Assembly: GCF_000729995.1 (NCBI RefSeq)
Contig: NZ_JNFG01000020.1
Coordinates: forward strand, 124,001 to 188,000
Direction: 5' to 3'
Origin: Caballeronia sordidicola
GTDB taxonomy: Bacteria; Pseudomonadota; Gammaproteobacteria; Burkholderiales; Burkholderiaceae
Length of the DNA: 64,000 nt
The notes below the pieces were generated by a model. The model was not told the DNA's origin, ran no database searches, and was given only the letters and a program-made list of their open reading frames with translations. This document shows, one piece after another, positions 44,561 through 53,301 of the stretch; the first letter of the stretch is position 1, and the number at the start of each line of letters is the position of its first letter. The translations under genes and the position numbers were made by a program.

Positions 44561-45793
44561 TCACGTCATCGCTGCGATCGCTTCGAGCAATGCGAGATTC
44601 CGGCGCTTGAGATCGTTATTGGTCGGTTCCGGTTGTGACGAGAACTTGGCGATGACCGTTTCTCGTAACGGGTCGACATATAGCCACTGACCATGGATGC
44701 CGATCGCGAAGCAGGCGCCGCTGGCGTTGCCGACCTGGTACCACTTGTTGCGGTACTTGCCGTTAGGCAACCAGGCCGAGAAGGTCCCTTGTCGCCATGC
44801 CTCGGCGCTTCCGCCCGTGAGCGTGTCGTCTACCCAGTCCGCCGATATCAGCCTGCGCCCGCCCACGATGCCGCCGAGGCGCACCAACTCGCCGATCCTC
44901 GCCAGGTCGCGCACCGCCATGCACAGGCCGCCGCCTGAGCGCGCGGTGCCGGCCAAGTCCACCGTCACGCATCCGTCCTGTCGTAGCCCCAGCGGCTGCC
45001 ATAGACGCGTGGCCGCGAAGTCTGTGTAGCGCGTGCCCGAGGCACGCTCGATCACGAGGCCGAGCACGTCAGAGTTGGGAGAGCAGTAGTGGAAAGGACC
45101 GCCGTGCTCCCGCGCGCCTTTGGGCAGCGAAGCAAGGAAGCCGATCACCGTCTCCGGTTCCTCACCGTCTCGCCGCGGGTCCCACAGGCCGGCCCGGCGA
45201 TAGCGGGCATAGACGCCGTCCGGATCGAGATAGTCTTCGTTGAACGCGAGGCTCGTGCGCATATCCAGCACGTGCCTGACGCGGGCGTCGCCAAAAGCCG
45301 ACTGCGCGAGCTCCGGCACGTAATGCGCTACCGGAGCTTCGGGGTCCAGAAGACCGTCGCCGACGAGCATGCCGGCGAGCAGGCCAGCGACTGACTTGCT
45401 GGCCGAAAACAGGATGTGGCGACTCTGCAGGGTAAAGTGCGGCGCGTGAAAATCAGCGATAAAACGCCCGGCTCGCATCACCGTGATCGCATCGGTCGAG
45501 GTCTGCCGGAGAATGGCTGCGACGGTGCTGCGTTCGCCGTCGAGCACGAATTCGTGTTCGGTCAGCGCGGTGGCATCGACCATGGGTTCTTCGGCGAGAC
45601 CGGACGTGGCCGGGATTCGCGCCGTTGGAATCAGCTCGTGGACATGGCGAAAGGCCCAGACATTCCAGGGCGCTTCACGCCAGTTGTCATGCCGGACATT
45701 GTCCCGGCGAAAGCCGTAGTCGCTTTCGAAATGTGAAGAGATCATCTTGCCTGCAGACTCCTGTTGCGTGCGGTCGTGAAAAAGCGAGGACAT
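44561..45793 (-). CDS. Serine hydrolase of the class C beta-lactamase/esterase family
   Basis: A 410-residue protein. The ATG at 45793 overlaps the ABC ATPase stop by one base (TGATG). The catalytic SxxK is SASK (Ser130, Lys133), with HYCSPNSDVLG as the second, tyrosine-bearing motif. There is no clear signal peptide, so it is probably cytoplasmic. The family contains beta-lactamases, D-aminopeptidases, amidases and esterases. In an operon with an amino-acid importer, an amidase or peptidase on an imported amide is more plausible than antibiotic resistance. Confidence 0.88.
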   Translation of the reverse strand: MSSLFHDRTQQESAGKMISSHFESDYGFRRDNVRHDNWREAPWNVWAFRHVHELIPTARIPATSGLAEEPMVDATALTEHEFVLDGERSTVAAILRQTSTDAITVMRAGRFIADFHAPHFTLQSRHILFSASKSVAGLLAGMLVGDGLLDPEAPVAHYVPELAQSAFGDARVRHVLDMRTSLAFNEDYLDPDGVYARYRRAGLWDPRRDGEEPETVIGFLASLPKGAREHGGPFHYCSPNSDVLGLVIERASGTRYTDFAATRLWQPLGLRQDGCVTVDLAGTARSGGGLCMAVRDLARIGELVRLGGIVGGRRLISADWVDDTLTGGSAEAWRQGTFSAWLPNGKYRNKWYQVGNASGACFAIGIHGQWLYVDPLRETVIAKFSSQPEPTNNDLKRRNLALLEAIAAMT

Positions 45794-46521
45794 CAATGAA
45801 CGTGCTGCAGGAATTCTCGGAAGCGTTCTCCCGGCGGCGACGACAGCATCTCGACGGGCTTGCCGTCGTGCACCACGCGGCCGGCTTCCATGAAGAGGAG
45901 GCGCGAACCTACGCGTTTCGCAAAGCCCATTTCATGAGTGACCACGACCATTGTCATACCCTCGCTGGCGAGTGTCTGCATGACCTTGAGGACCTCTTGG
46001 CGCAGTTCCGGATCGAGCGCCGAAGTCGGCTCGTCGAACAGCATCAGCTTTGGCTGGACCGCGAGCGCCCGCGCGATGGCCACGCGTTGTTGCTGACCGC
46101 CGGAAAGCTGCGACGGATAGTGATGCATCCGCTCGGACAGACCGACCTTATGCAGAAGCGCCGTGGCGATCTCGCGCGCTTGCGCCCGCGTTTGGCGCCG
46201 CGCCCGGATCGGTCCGAACATGACGTTCTGTATCGCCGTGAGGTTCGGAAAGAGATTGAACTGCTGGAACACCATGCCGGCTTCGAGCCTGATGCGTCTG
46301 ACGTCGCGCGCGGAACCGAGCACGCTGAGATCGTCGACGCGCAGGTCGCCGCTGCTGATTTTTTCGAGCCCGTTGATGCAGCGTAGCATCGTCGACTTGC
46401 CGGACCCGGATGGCCCAACGATGACCGCGACTTCTCCCCGTTCGATCGCGAGGTCGAGGGGATGCAGAACGACGTTGGCGCCGAAATGCTTCGAGGCTTG
46501 CTGAAATTCGATCATGCTCAT
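45793..46521 (-). CDS. Polar amino acid ABC transporter ATP-binding protein
   Basis: A 242-residue ATPase of the GlnQ/HisP type. Walker A GPSGSGKST, Q-loop MVFQQFNLFPNLTA, signature LSGGQQQRVAIARAL, Walker B LMLFDEPTSALDPEL and the H-loop VTHEMGFA are intact. The start overlaps the permease stop by ATGA, and the end touches the serine hydrolase start. It energises uptake through the permease at 46518. Confidence 0.94.
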   Translation of the reverse strand: MSMIEFQQASKHFGANVVLHPLDLAIERGEVAVIVGPSGSGKSTMLRCINGLEKISSGDLRVDDLSVLGSARDVRRIRLEAGMVFQQFNLFPNLTAIQNVMFGPIRARRQTRAQAREIATALLHKVGLSERMHHYPSQLSGGQQQRVAIARALAVQPKLMLFDEPTSALDPELRQEVLKVMQTLASEGMTMVVVTHEMGFAKRVGSRLLFMEAGRVVHDGKPVEMLSSPPGERFREFLQHVH

Positions 46522-47174
46522 GGCAGGCGTACTCTCCGTTCAAGCACTCGCAGACTCAGTGCGAGCAGGCTGATCACGAGCAGGTAGATGATCGCCACCG
46601 CAGTCCAGATCTCCACCGCCCGAAAGTTCGCGGCCATGATTTCCTGGCCCCGCCGGGTCAGTTCGCCGACGCCGATGACGAGAAAAATCGAGGTGTCCTT
46701 GACCAGGTTGACGAACTGGTTTCCCATTGCCGGCAGCGCGCGCCGAAAGGCGATGGGTGTGATGACGTGAAGCAGCACAGTGCGAAAAGGCAGCCCCATC
46801 GCCAGGCCCGCCTCGCGCAGCCCGAACGGCACGCCGTCGAGCGCGCCGCGGATGATCTCCGCGTTATAGGCGCCTGAGTTGACGACCAGGGTGATGATGG
46901 CGGCGCTGATCCCGCTGATACGGATATCCATCATGATCGGCAATGCGAAGTAGACGAACATCACCTGAACCACGATCGGCGTGCCGCGGATCAATGCAAC
47001 ATAGAGCTGGGCCGGCAAGACGGTGAGCCGGCCGCCGTAGGTCAGCGCCACGCCCGCGAGGATGCCGAGCACGATGCCTCCGGCCAGGCCAGCCAACGCG
47101 ATCAGGAGGGTGAGCTGAAGGCCTTGCAGCAGGTCCGGCAGCGCGGCAATGACTGCCGCCCAGTCAAAGGTCAT
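46518..47174 (-). CDS. Polar amino acid ABC transporter permease
   Basis: A 218-residue HisM/GlnP-type membrane protein from the ATG at 47174, which overlaps the binding-protein stop (ATGA). It contains the family segment LYVALIRGTPIVVQVMFVYF, the EAA-like loop LREAGLAMGLPFRTVLLHVI, and LVKDTSIFLVIGVGELTRRG. As the only permease gene in the operon it should form a homodimer. Confidence 0.93.
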   Translation of the reverse strand: MTFDWAAVIAALPDLLQGLQLTLLIALAGLAGGIVLGILAGVALTYGGRLTVLPAQLYVALIRGTPIVVQVMFVYFALPIMMDIRISGISAAIITLVVNSGAYNAEIIRGALDGVPFGLREAGLAMGLPFRTVLLHVITPIAFRRALPAMGNQFVNLVKDTSIFLVIGVGELTRRGQEIMAANFRAVEIWTAVAIIYLLVISLLALSLRVLERRVRLP

Positions 47175-47923
47175 GACGACGCCTCGCCGAACCATTTGCG
47201 GCTGAGCGCCTGGAGCCGCCCGTCGGCCTTCATGGCGGCGAGTTGAAGATTGACCGCGGCGACTAGTGGGCTGCCCTTCTGGAAGCCGATGCCGACATCG
47301 AGGCCCTCCAGAGCCGGCTGCACAACCCTGACCTTGTTCTTGCCGGCGTTGTTGGCGTAGTAAAGCATTTGAGGTTTGTCGTAGACGACCGCGTCGGTGC
47401 GGCCGGCTTCCAGCGCCAGCAGCGCGTTGTTGATGCTGGGCAACTGCTCGACCGTGGCATCTTTGATGTGGTCCTTGATGTATCCGACCGCGAGCGTGCC
47501 CGTTTCGGTGCCGATGTGTTTGCCGGCAAGATCGGCCGGGGTGTGGATGGTGCTGTTGTCCACGCGGGTCAGCGCGATCAGGCCGCTTTTATAGTAGGGA
47601 TCAGAAAAATCGATCACCTGCCGGCGCTCCGGCTTGATGAAGAGTTGCGACACAATGACGTCGATGTTGTGGGTCTGAAGTGCCGGGATCAGCGCGCCGA
47701 ACTCCATCGGTTGCAGGCGCCATTTGCGATTCATGCCCTTCGCTATCTCGTTCCAGACTTCGACGTCGAAGCCGCTATAGGTGTCACCCTGCTTGAAGAC
47801 GAACGGCGGCGCGCCGACGTTGGAGCCGACGATCAGTTCGGAGTCGGCAGCCCGGACGACACGGGACAGCAGGATGGCAGGCGCGGCTGCCAGGCTGAGT
47901 TGCAGCAGTTGACGGCGATTCAT
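47171..47923 (-). CDS. Amino acid ABC transporter substrate-binding protein
   Basis: A 250-residue family-3 solute-binding protein. The N-terminus NRRQLLQLSLAAAPAILL carries a twin-arginine-like pair, with cleavage near VVRAAD. Mature motifs are VGSNVGAPPFVFKQGD, YSGFDVEVWNEIAKGM and the hinge GTETGTLAVGYI. It feeds the permease/ATPase pair downstream. The ligand is likely an amino acid or small amide. PhzF and RidA genes lie upstream in the same operon. Confidence 0.92.
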   Translation of the reverse strand: MNRRQLLQLSLAAAPAILLSRVVRAADSELIVGSNVGAPPFVFKQGDTYSGFDVEVWNEIAKGMNRKWRLQPMEFGALIPALQTHNIDVIVSQLFIKPERRQVIDFSDPYYKSGLIALTRVDNSTIHTPADLAGKHIGTETGTLAVGYIKDHIKDATVEQLPSINNALLALEAGRTDAVVYDKPQMLYYANNAGKNKVRVVQPALEGLDVGIGFQKGSPLVAAVNLQLAAMKADGRLQALSRKWFGEASS

Positions 47924-48005
47924 GGTGTTGCCTCCACGGTAAGGGAATCGTGCCGGGCCTGCCGTTTCCAGGGCGGTCCGGTGGTTGTTGCGTGCTGGTG
48001 TTGTG

Positions 48006-48536
48006 TTATGGCTTGGTGTCGATGCCGCAGGCGGCGTGTTCTTGCGGACAAGGACGAGGTACGGGCGGAGGCACGGTGGTCAACGTGACCGTGAGTTCGA
48101 TTTCGAGCAAGCCGTTGCCCGGCAGGCTTGCAACGCCGACTGCCGATCTCGCATGCCGGCCGCTTTCACCGAAGATGTCGTGGAGCAGGGTCGAGGCCTC
48201 ATCCATGACCTGGCTGTGGTTCACGAAGCCGGGCACGGCATTGACAAAACCGCGCAGGAACAGGATGCGTTCGACCGCGGTCGCGGCCGGCAGCGTTGCA
48301 ACGAGCACGCTCAGGGCGCGCAGCACGCAGGTCCGTGCCGCGTGCCGGATGACGTCGGGCGGCGTATCGTGATCGACCGGCCCGGCAATGATTTCGTCGC
48401 CGACACGGCTGACCTGGCCGCTGATATAAGCGATGCCATCGTGGATCACGGCACTGACGTAGGAGCCTCGCGGCAATGGCGCAAACGGCAGCGTCAAGCC
48501 TAGTTGCGCCAGCCGGCCGGTGATATCGATCGTCAT
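48006..48536 (-). CDS. RidA family protein (YjgF/YER057c/UK114)
   Basis: A 176-residue protein from the ATG at 48536, which overlaps the PhzF stop by ATGA. It carries the family pattern GSYVSAVIHDGIAYISGQV and AVGVASLPGNGLLEIELTV near the end. It belongs to the longer RidA subgroup, as indicated by the extra C-terminal proline-rich tail. RidA enzymes hydrolyse reactive enamine/imine intermediates made by PLP enzymes or amino acid oxidases, which fits an amino-acid catabolic operon. Confidence 0.9.
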   Translation of the reverse strand: MTIDITGRLAQLGLTLPFAPLPRGSYVSAVIHDGIAYISGQVSRVGDEIIAGPVDHDTPPDVIRHAARTCVLRALSVLVATLPAATAVERILFLRGFVNAVPGFVNHSQVMDEASTLLHDIFGESGRHARSAVGVASLPGNGLLEIELTVTLTTVPPPVPRPCPQEHAACGIDTKP

Positions 48537-49456
48537 GACGGCGTTCCGGCGTGCGCTTCGAAGCAAACCGGGCCGCCGAGCCAGCAGCCGTCCGGGCGGC
48601 CAGGCTCGAGACCTGTGTCGAAACTGAAGCGCACCGAGATTTGCGACGGGCGTTTCATCGCGCGTCCCTGACGGATCGTGATGGTCCGTTCGGACGATTC
48701 AACCATGCCATTGGTCAGGAGGCCGAAAGAGAGCGCAGAGGCCGCGATTCCGGTGGCTGCGTCTTCCGGATAACCCGAGGCACGCGGAAACTGACGGGCG
48801 TCGAAGATTTGTCGGTCCGCGTCGAAAATGGCGTAGGGATAAAGGCCAGTGGACCCGATCCGCTCGCACAGTGTCTCGATCTTCTCGAAGCGCGGCTGAA
48901 GGCTGTCGAGATCGGCGGTGGTCGTGAGCGGAATCAGCGTCTTGACCCGGCTTGTGCAGGCGTTCTGGATTGGCAGGGGTGCCAGCTGGGCGCGGCTGAT
49001 GCCGAGTACGTCGAGGATCTCGTCACGGCTGAGTTGCCCCTCCGTCAACGACTCGATACGGCCCGCGGGTTGGGAAATCTCGACCGCCGCGCCCTCGGCC
49101 GTGTGCCCGGTGATACGGACTCTCACCTTGCCGCTGCGGGTCTGGATGGTCAGGCGGTCGCGCTGCAATCGCCCGCTTCGATGGAGCAACCAGACCGCAC
49201 CGACCGTGGCGTGTCCGCACATCGGCATCTCGTGATTGGGGACCCAGAACCGAAACTCGTAATCGCAGTCAGAGCCAGGCGGGGCCGGCAAGACGAAGCC
49301 GCTTTCGTGGCCGTAGCGCCGGGCCACCTCCTGCATTTGCGCGTCGGACATGCCGGCGGCATCGACCACGATGGGCGCCGGGTTGCCGCCGCCGGGACCG
49401 GCGGCAAACACGCTGACAAGTTCGACTGCGTGGCGGATTGTGTGGCGCTGAGGCAT
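48533..49456 (-). CDS. PhzF family isomerase/epimerase
   Basis: A 307-residue protein with the diaminopimelate-epimerase-like double fold. Family features are FAAGPGGGNPAPIVVD near the N-terminus, RRYGHESGFVLP with the conserved catalytic glutamate, FRFWVPNHEMPMCGHATVGA and DAATGIAASALSFGLL. PhzF itself isomerises a phenazine precursor. No other phenazine gene is present, so this is a related isomerase, possibly acting on a hydroxy-amino acid. The ATG at 49456 was chosen over an upstream start because it begins the conserved fold. Confidence 0.88.
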   Translation of the reverse strand: MPQRHTIRHAVELVSVFAAGPGGGNPAPIVVDAAGMSDAQMQEVARRYGHESGFVLPAPPGSDCDYEFRFWVPNHEMPMCGHATVGAVWLLHRSGRLQRDRLTIQTRSGKVRVRITGHTAEGAAVEISQPAGRIESLTEGQLSRDEILDVLGISRAQLAPLPIQNACTSRVKTLIPLTTTADLDSLQPRFEKIETLCERIGSTGLYPYAIFDADRQIFDARQFPRASGYPEDAATGIAASALSFGLLTNGMVESSERTITIRQGRAMKRPSQISVRFSFDTGLEPGRPDGCWLGGPVCFEAHAGTPS

Positions 49457-49543
49457 AACCGTTTGAGCCCCGCTGACCGGGGAGCGTGTTTCCATCCGGT
49501 CAGATTACGGGGATCGGCGCTGCGCCGCGCGCTCGAGCGGGCC

Positions 49544-50419
49544 CTACCTTTTGACCGAACGGGCCATGCCGGTACGCAGGTCCGAGGGAGAATGGTCGCC
49601 AATCCGGCGCATGGCGCGCGAGAGGGCTGCGCCGCTTTCGAAACCGACGCGGAAGGCTATCTCGCCGACCGGCAGGTCCGTCTCGGCGAGCAGCCGGCAG
49701 GCATTCTCGTAACGCGTGCGCTGCTGGAATTCGCCGATCGAGATGCCGGTGCCTTCGCGGAACAGACGCGTAATGTGACGGCGCGAAATGCCGAAGCGTT
49801 GTTCCAGGGCGTCGAGCGGGATGTCCTGATCGGCATGGCGGGTCACGAAGGCTTCGAGTTCAGCAACCAGCGCCATGCCGTGCTCTCGGGGTGACGTCGC
49901 GGGCACCGTCTCGCCGGCGATGACCTCGCCAATGCACTGCATCAGCAAGGCCGACGACAAGGCCTGGCGGATCGTCGGGCCGCCATAGGACCCCATGTCG
50001 TCGCGCAGCGAGATTTCCTGCAGGGCGCGAATTGCGGAGGTACGGCGCACGAGGATGGGGACGCGCGTGCGCCGGCGGAATTCACCGAGTGAGCCAATGC
50101 CGGTATCGAGCTTTTGCAGCGCGTCGTCCGTCACGTAGACGGCGACGTGCGTGTGCGTGGCGAATCCTGCGCGGGTTTGATGCGCCCGTCCCGAGGGCAC
50201 CACCGCGAAGCGATCCTGCGACAGCCAGGTGCCCGCGCGCTGGTCTTCGTGCCGAAGCTCGACGGCGCCGTGGCTCGGCAGGATGAACATCAGGCAATCG
50301 TGCCAGTGCCACGGCATCGCGTAGGTGCCGCCGCCGGTGAGCGTCGCGTGGCCGTGGTCGGCAGCGACCAGCAGGCCCTTGTCGGCCGGCTGACAGACTT
50401 GGTCGAACGATCGCAGCAT
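49544..50419 (-). CDS. AraC family transcriptional regulator
   Basis: A 291-residue regulator with an excellent ribosome site (GGAGG) before the ATG at 50419. The N-terminal cupin-type domain contains YAMPWHWHDCLMFILPSHG. The C-terminal domain has two HTHs: LDALEQRFGISRRHITRLF, then PVGEIAFRVGFESGAALSRA. It is upstream of and in the same direction as the PhzF-RidA-ABC-hydrolase operon (88 bases away), so it probably activates it in response to the transported compound. Confidence 0.9.
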   Translation of the reverse strand: MLRSFDQVCQPADKGLLVAADHGHATLTGGGTYAMPWHWHDCLMFILPSHGAVELRHEDQRAGTWLSQDRFAVVPSGRAHQTRAGFATHTHVAVYVTDDALQKLDTGIGSLGEFRRRTRVPILVRRTSAIRALQEISLRDDMGSYGGPTIRQALSSALLMQCIGEVIAGETVPATSPREHGMALVAELEAFVTRHADQDIPLDALEQRFGISRRHITRLFREGTGISIGEFQQRTRYENACRLLAETDLPVGEIAFRVGFESGAALSRAMRRIGDHSPSDLRTGMARSVKR

Positions 50420-50646
50420 GGCGAACCTCCCATGCGATATTAAATGGGTGTCAACCCCTCTTGCCGGCCTTGAGACGAATGCGCAACGCGGTCAGGATGG
50501 CGCGGGCCCGGCATGAACGGGATGCGGCGAGGATAGCAGCGCAAAATACGGCGGGATATTCCGTTTGTCATCGATGCAGGTTGAACGCCCAGCGTTATCT
50601 GCGAACAACTATCCCTTATCCGTGAAATCCCCTACGGACCTTCCTC

Positions 50647-50664
50647 AATGATAGCGTTACCATT
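50647..50664. promoter_or_regulatory. LacI-type operator 1 upstream of the sugar-acid operon
   Basis: AATGATAGCGTTACCATT is a near-palindrome that shares TGRTAGCGYTACCA with operator 2. Its centre is 34 bases upstream of that of operator 2, about three helical turns. Confidence 0.65.
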
Positions 50665-50681
50665 CGCCCATTCAAGCGCAT

Positions 50682-50697
50682 TTGGTAGCGCTACCAA
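50682..50697. promoter_or_regulatory. LacI-type operator 2 overlapping the ribosome site
   Basis: TTGGTAGCGCTACCAA is a perfect 16-bp palindrome with the central CG typical of LacI/GntR-type regulators. Its last bases overlap the AAGGAG ribosome site (50696-50701) of the dehydratase gene. The adjacent LacI gene at 54712 is the likely binder. Confidence 0.75.
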
Positions 50698-50708
50698 GGA
50701 GAATAAGC

Positions 50709-52493
50709 TTGTCCTCGAACCCCACGGCTCCCCGCAAGACCCCTGAACAATTACGCAGCTACCGCTGGTATGGCGTGAACGACCTGCGCTCGTTCGGACA
50801 CCGTTCGCGCACGGCGCAAATGGGCTATCACCCGTCCGATTACATGGGCAAGCCGGTCATTGCCGTCGTCAATACGTGGAGCGAACTCAACTCTTGCCAC
50901 ACGCACTTCAAGCAACGCGTGGAGGAGGTCAAGCGCGGCGTCTGGCAGGCTGGCGGCTTCCCGGTCGAGATGCCCGTGATGACGCTTGCCGAGCCGTTCC
51001 AGAAACCGACCACCATGCTGTATCGAAACTTCCTCGCGATGGAAACCGAGGAATTGCTGAAGTCCTACCAGTTCGACGGCTGCGTGCTGATGGGCGGTTG
51101 CGACAAGACCACGCCCGGCCTGCTGATGGGCGCGATCAGCATGAATCTGCCAACAATCTTTCTGCCTGCCGGGCCGATGCTGCGCGGCAACTGGAACGGC
51201 CGCACGCTCGGCAGCGGTTCCGACACGTGGAAATACTGGGCGGAACTGCGCGCCGGGAAGATCACGGAAGAGGAGTGGAAGGGCATCGAAAGCGGCATTG
51301 CGCGCTCGCCGGGTCACTGCATGACCATGGGCACGGCATCGACCATGACCACCGCCACAGAATCGCTCGGCCTGACACTGCCCGGCTTTTCATCGATACC
51401 CGCAGTCGATTCTCGCCACGCACAGTTCGCGTCGTTGACCGGCCAGCGGATCGTGGAGATGGTCTGGACCGACCAGAAACCGTCGGACATCCTGACCGCG
51501 AAATCCTTCGATAACGCCGTCACCACCGTGCTTTCCATGTCCGGTTCCACGAACGCGATCGTGCATCTGGTGGCGGTGGCGCGCCGGGCGGGTATCGACC
51601 TGACGACCGCGCGCTTCGATGAACTCGCGCGCATCACGCCGGTGCTCGCCAACTTGCGCCCGGCCGGCAAATACCTGATGGAAGACTTCTTCTATGCAGG
51701 CGGTTTGCGCGCATTGCTCGTGGAGTTGGGCAGCCTGATCGACGGCACGCAGATGACGGTAAGCGGGTCGACGCTCGGCGAAAACATCGCAGGCGCGGAG
51801 ATCTTCGACGAAGACGTGATCCGCAAACGCGCGAATCCGGTGGTGGAACGCGATGGCCTCGCGGTGCTGACCGGCAACCTCGCGCCGGATGGCGCGGTCA
51901 TCAAGCCGGCCGCAATGGAGCAGCATCTGCTGAAGGCGCGCGGACCGGCCGTCGTGTTCAAGGATTACGCCGATATGGCGGCGCGCATCGACAATGAAGA
52001 CCTCGACATCACCGCTCAGTCCGTGATCGTGCTGCAACACGCGGGTCCGGTCGGTGCGCCCGGCATGCCCGAGTGGGGCCAGTTGCCGATCCCGCAGAAG
52101 CTGCTGAAGCAAGGGGTAAGAGACATGGTGCGCATCTCGGACGCCCGCATGAGCGGCACGAGCTACGGTGCGTGCGTGCTGCATGTGGCGCCGGAATCCT
52201 TCGTTGGCGGTCCGCTTGCGCTGGTGAAAGATGGCGACATGATCGAGCTCGACGTGCCGGGCCGTCGCCTTCATCTCGATGTCAGCGACGAAGAACTCGC
52301 CGCTCGCAAAGAAGCGTGGAAGGCGCCGAAACGACCGTTCGAGCGCGGCTTTGGCGTGATGCATCAGCTTCACGTCACGCAGGCGAACAAGGGCTGCGAC
52401 TTCGATTTTCTCGAAGAACCGGTGGCCGTGTCGACGTCTGAAACCGTGGCAGCAACGACGAGCGCGCAACGCGATGAACCCGAGATTCACTAA
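50709..52493 (+). CDS. IlvD/Edd family dehydratase (sugar acid dehydratase)
   Basis: A 594-residue Fe-S dehydratase. The likely start is TTG at 50709, 7 bases after AAGGAG; an upstream TTG at 50682 lies inside the operator. Cluster ligands are in [17 protein letters not shown] and [14 protein letters not shown]. The C-terminal swivelling domain has [15 protein letters not shown] with the catalytic serine region. The [15 protein letters not shown]-terminus is typical of arabinonate/xylonate/fuconate dehydratases and not of branched-chain IlvD. It would convert an aldonate to 2-keto-3-deoxy acid. It is the first gene of an operon with an RraA-type aldolase and an MFS carrier. Confidence 0.9.
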   Translation: MSSNPTAPRKTPEQLRSYRWYGVNDLRSFGHRSRTAQMGYHPSDYMGKPVIAVVNTWSELNSCHTHFKQRVEEVKRGVWQAGGFPVEMPVMTLAEPFQKPTTMLYRNFLAMETEELLKSYQFDGCVLMGGCDKTTPGLLMGAISMNLPTIFLPAGPMLRGNWNGRTLGSGSDTWKYWAELRAGKITEEEWKGIESGIARSPGHCMTMGTASTMTTATESLGLTLPGFSSIPAVDSRHAQFASLTGQRIVEMVWTDQKPSDILTAKSFDNAVTTVLSMSGSTNAIVHLVAVARRAGIDLTTARFDELARITPVLANLRPAGKYLMEDFFYAGGLRALLVELGSLIDGTQMTVSGSTLGENIAGAEIFDEDVIRKRANPVVERDGLAVLTGNLAPDGAVIKPAAMEQHLLKARGPAVVFKDYADMAARIDNEDLDITAQSVIVLQHAGPVGAPGMPEWGQLPIPQKLLKQGVRDMVRISDARMSGTSYGACVLHVAPESFVGGPLALVKDGDMIELDVPGRRLHLDVSDEELAARKEAWKAPKRPFERGFGVMHQLHVTQANKGCDFDFLEEPVAVSTSETVAATTSAQRDEPEIH

Positions 52494-52513
52494 CCTTATT
52501 CAGAGCACTACTT

Positions 52514-53251
52514 ATGAACCCGTCCGATACCCCCGTCAGCGACGCTGCGCTCGAACTGTTGCGCCATGTCAGCACTGCCACGCTCACCACGCAGTTGTTC
52601 AAACGCGGCTTGCGCAACGTATTCCTGCAAGGCGTCGCGCCGCTCGTCAAGCCCGCACCGGGCGCACCGAACCTCGTTGGACCGGCATTCACGCTGCGCA
52701 ATATTCCGGCGCGTGAAGACCTCGATCACGTGGGCGTGTTCCAGGACCCCGACCATCCGCAGCGCAAGGCGGTGGAGAGCGCGCCGCCGGGCAGCGTGCT
52801 GGTTCAGGATTGTCGCGGCGACCGCTCGGTGGCATCGGTGGGATCGATTCTCGCACTCCGGCTGGCGAAGCGCGGCGTAGCGGGCATGGTCTCCGATGGC
52901 GCCGTGCGCGACAGCGGCACGATTTCCGAACTCGGTTTGCCGCTGTGGTGCGCGGGCGCGAGCGCGCCGCTGAACCTCGCCAAACATCATGCGGTGGATA
53001 TGAACGTGCCTATAGCATGCGGCGGCGTGGCGGTGTATCCGGGCGATATTGTCGTCGCCGATGTGGACGGCGTCGTTATAGTGCCGCGCGAAATGGCGGA
53101 AGACGTGGCGCGCGATGCGACCGAGCAGGAGCAGCTTGAAATCTTCATCTCGCAACGTATTGATGAAGGCAGGCCATTGCGCGGCACCTATCCGCCGAAT
53201 GAAGAAACGCTCGCGGCCTACGCGCAATGGCGCGCGCAAAAACAGAGCTAA
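52514..53251 (+). CDS. RraA family protein, probable 4-hydroxy-4-methyl-2-oxoglutarate-type aldolase
   Basis: A 245-residue protein of the RraA/HMG-aldolase fold. The active-site signature is MVSDGAVRDSGTI (Asp-Gly, Arg-Asp), and VSTATLTTQLFKRGLR marks the N-terminal helix. True RraA inhibits RNase E, but members in catabolic operons are class II aldolases or decarboxylases acting on 4-hydroxy-2-oxo acids. Its place between a sugar-acid dehydratase and a permease supports the metabolic role. The gap from the upstream gene is 20 bases. Confidence 0.85.
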   Translation: MNPSDTPVSDAALELLRHVSTATLTTQLFKRGLRNVFLQGVAPLVKPAPGAPNLVGPAFTLRNIPAREDLDHVGVFQDPDHPQRKAVESAPPGSVLVQDCRGDRSVASVGSILALRLAKRGVAGMVSDGAVRDSGTISELGLPLWCAGASAPLNLAKHHAVDMNVPIACGGVAVYPGDIVVADVDGVVIVPREMAEDVARDATEQEQLEIFISQRIDEGRPLRGTYPPNEETLAAYAQWRAQKQS

Positions 53252-53301
53252 ATGTTGGACCTATAACGGCTCGCTAGCACGCAGCGAGCGCAGGAGACAC
53301 G

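Noticed and set aside
44561-45793. Beta-lactamase antibiotic resistance gene
   Set aside because: No signal peptide, no AmpR-type regulator, and it is embedded in an amino-acid transporter operon. A peptidase, amidase or esterase is more likely.
48533-49456. Phenazine biosynthesis
   Set aside because: Only a PhzF-fold gene is present; phzA/B/D/E/G are absent from the window.
48551-49894. A 447-codon plus-strand frame across PhzF and AraC genes
   Set aside because: It runs antisense through two well-supported genes and has no ribosome site or domain.
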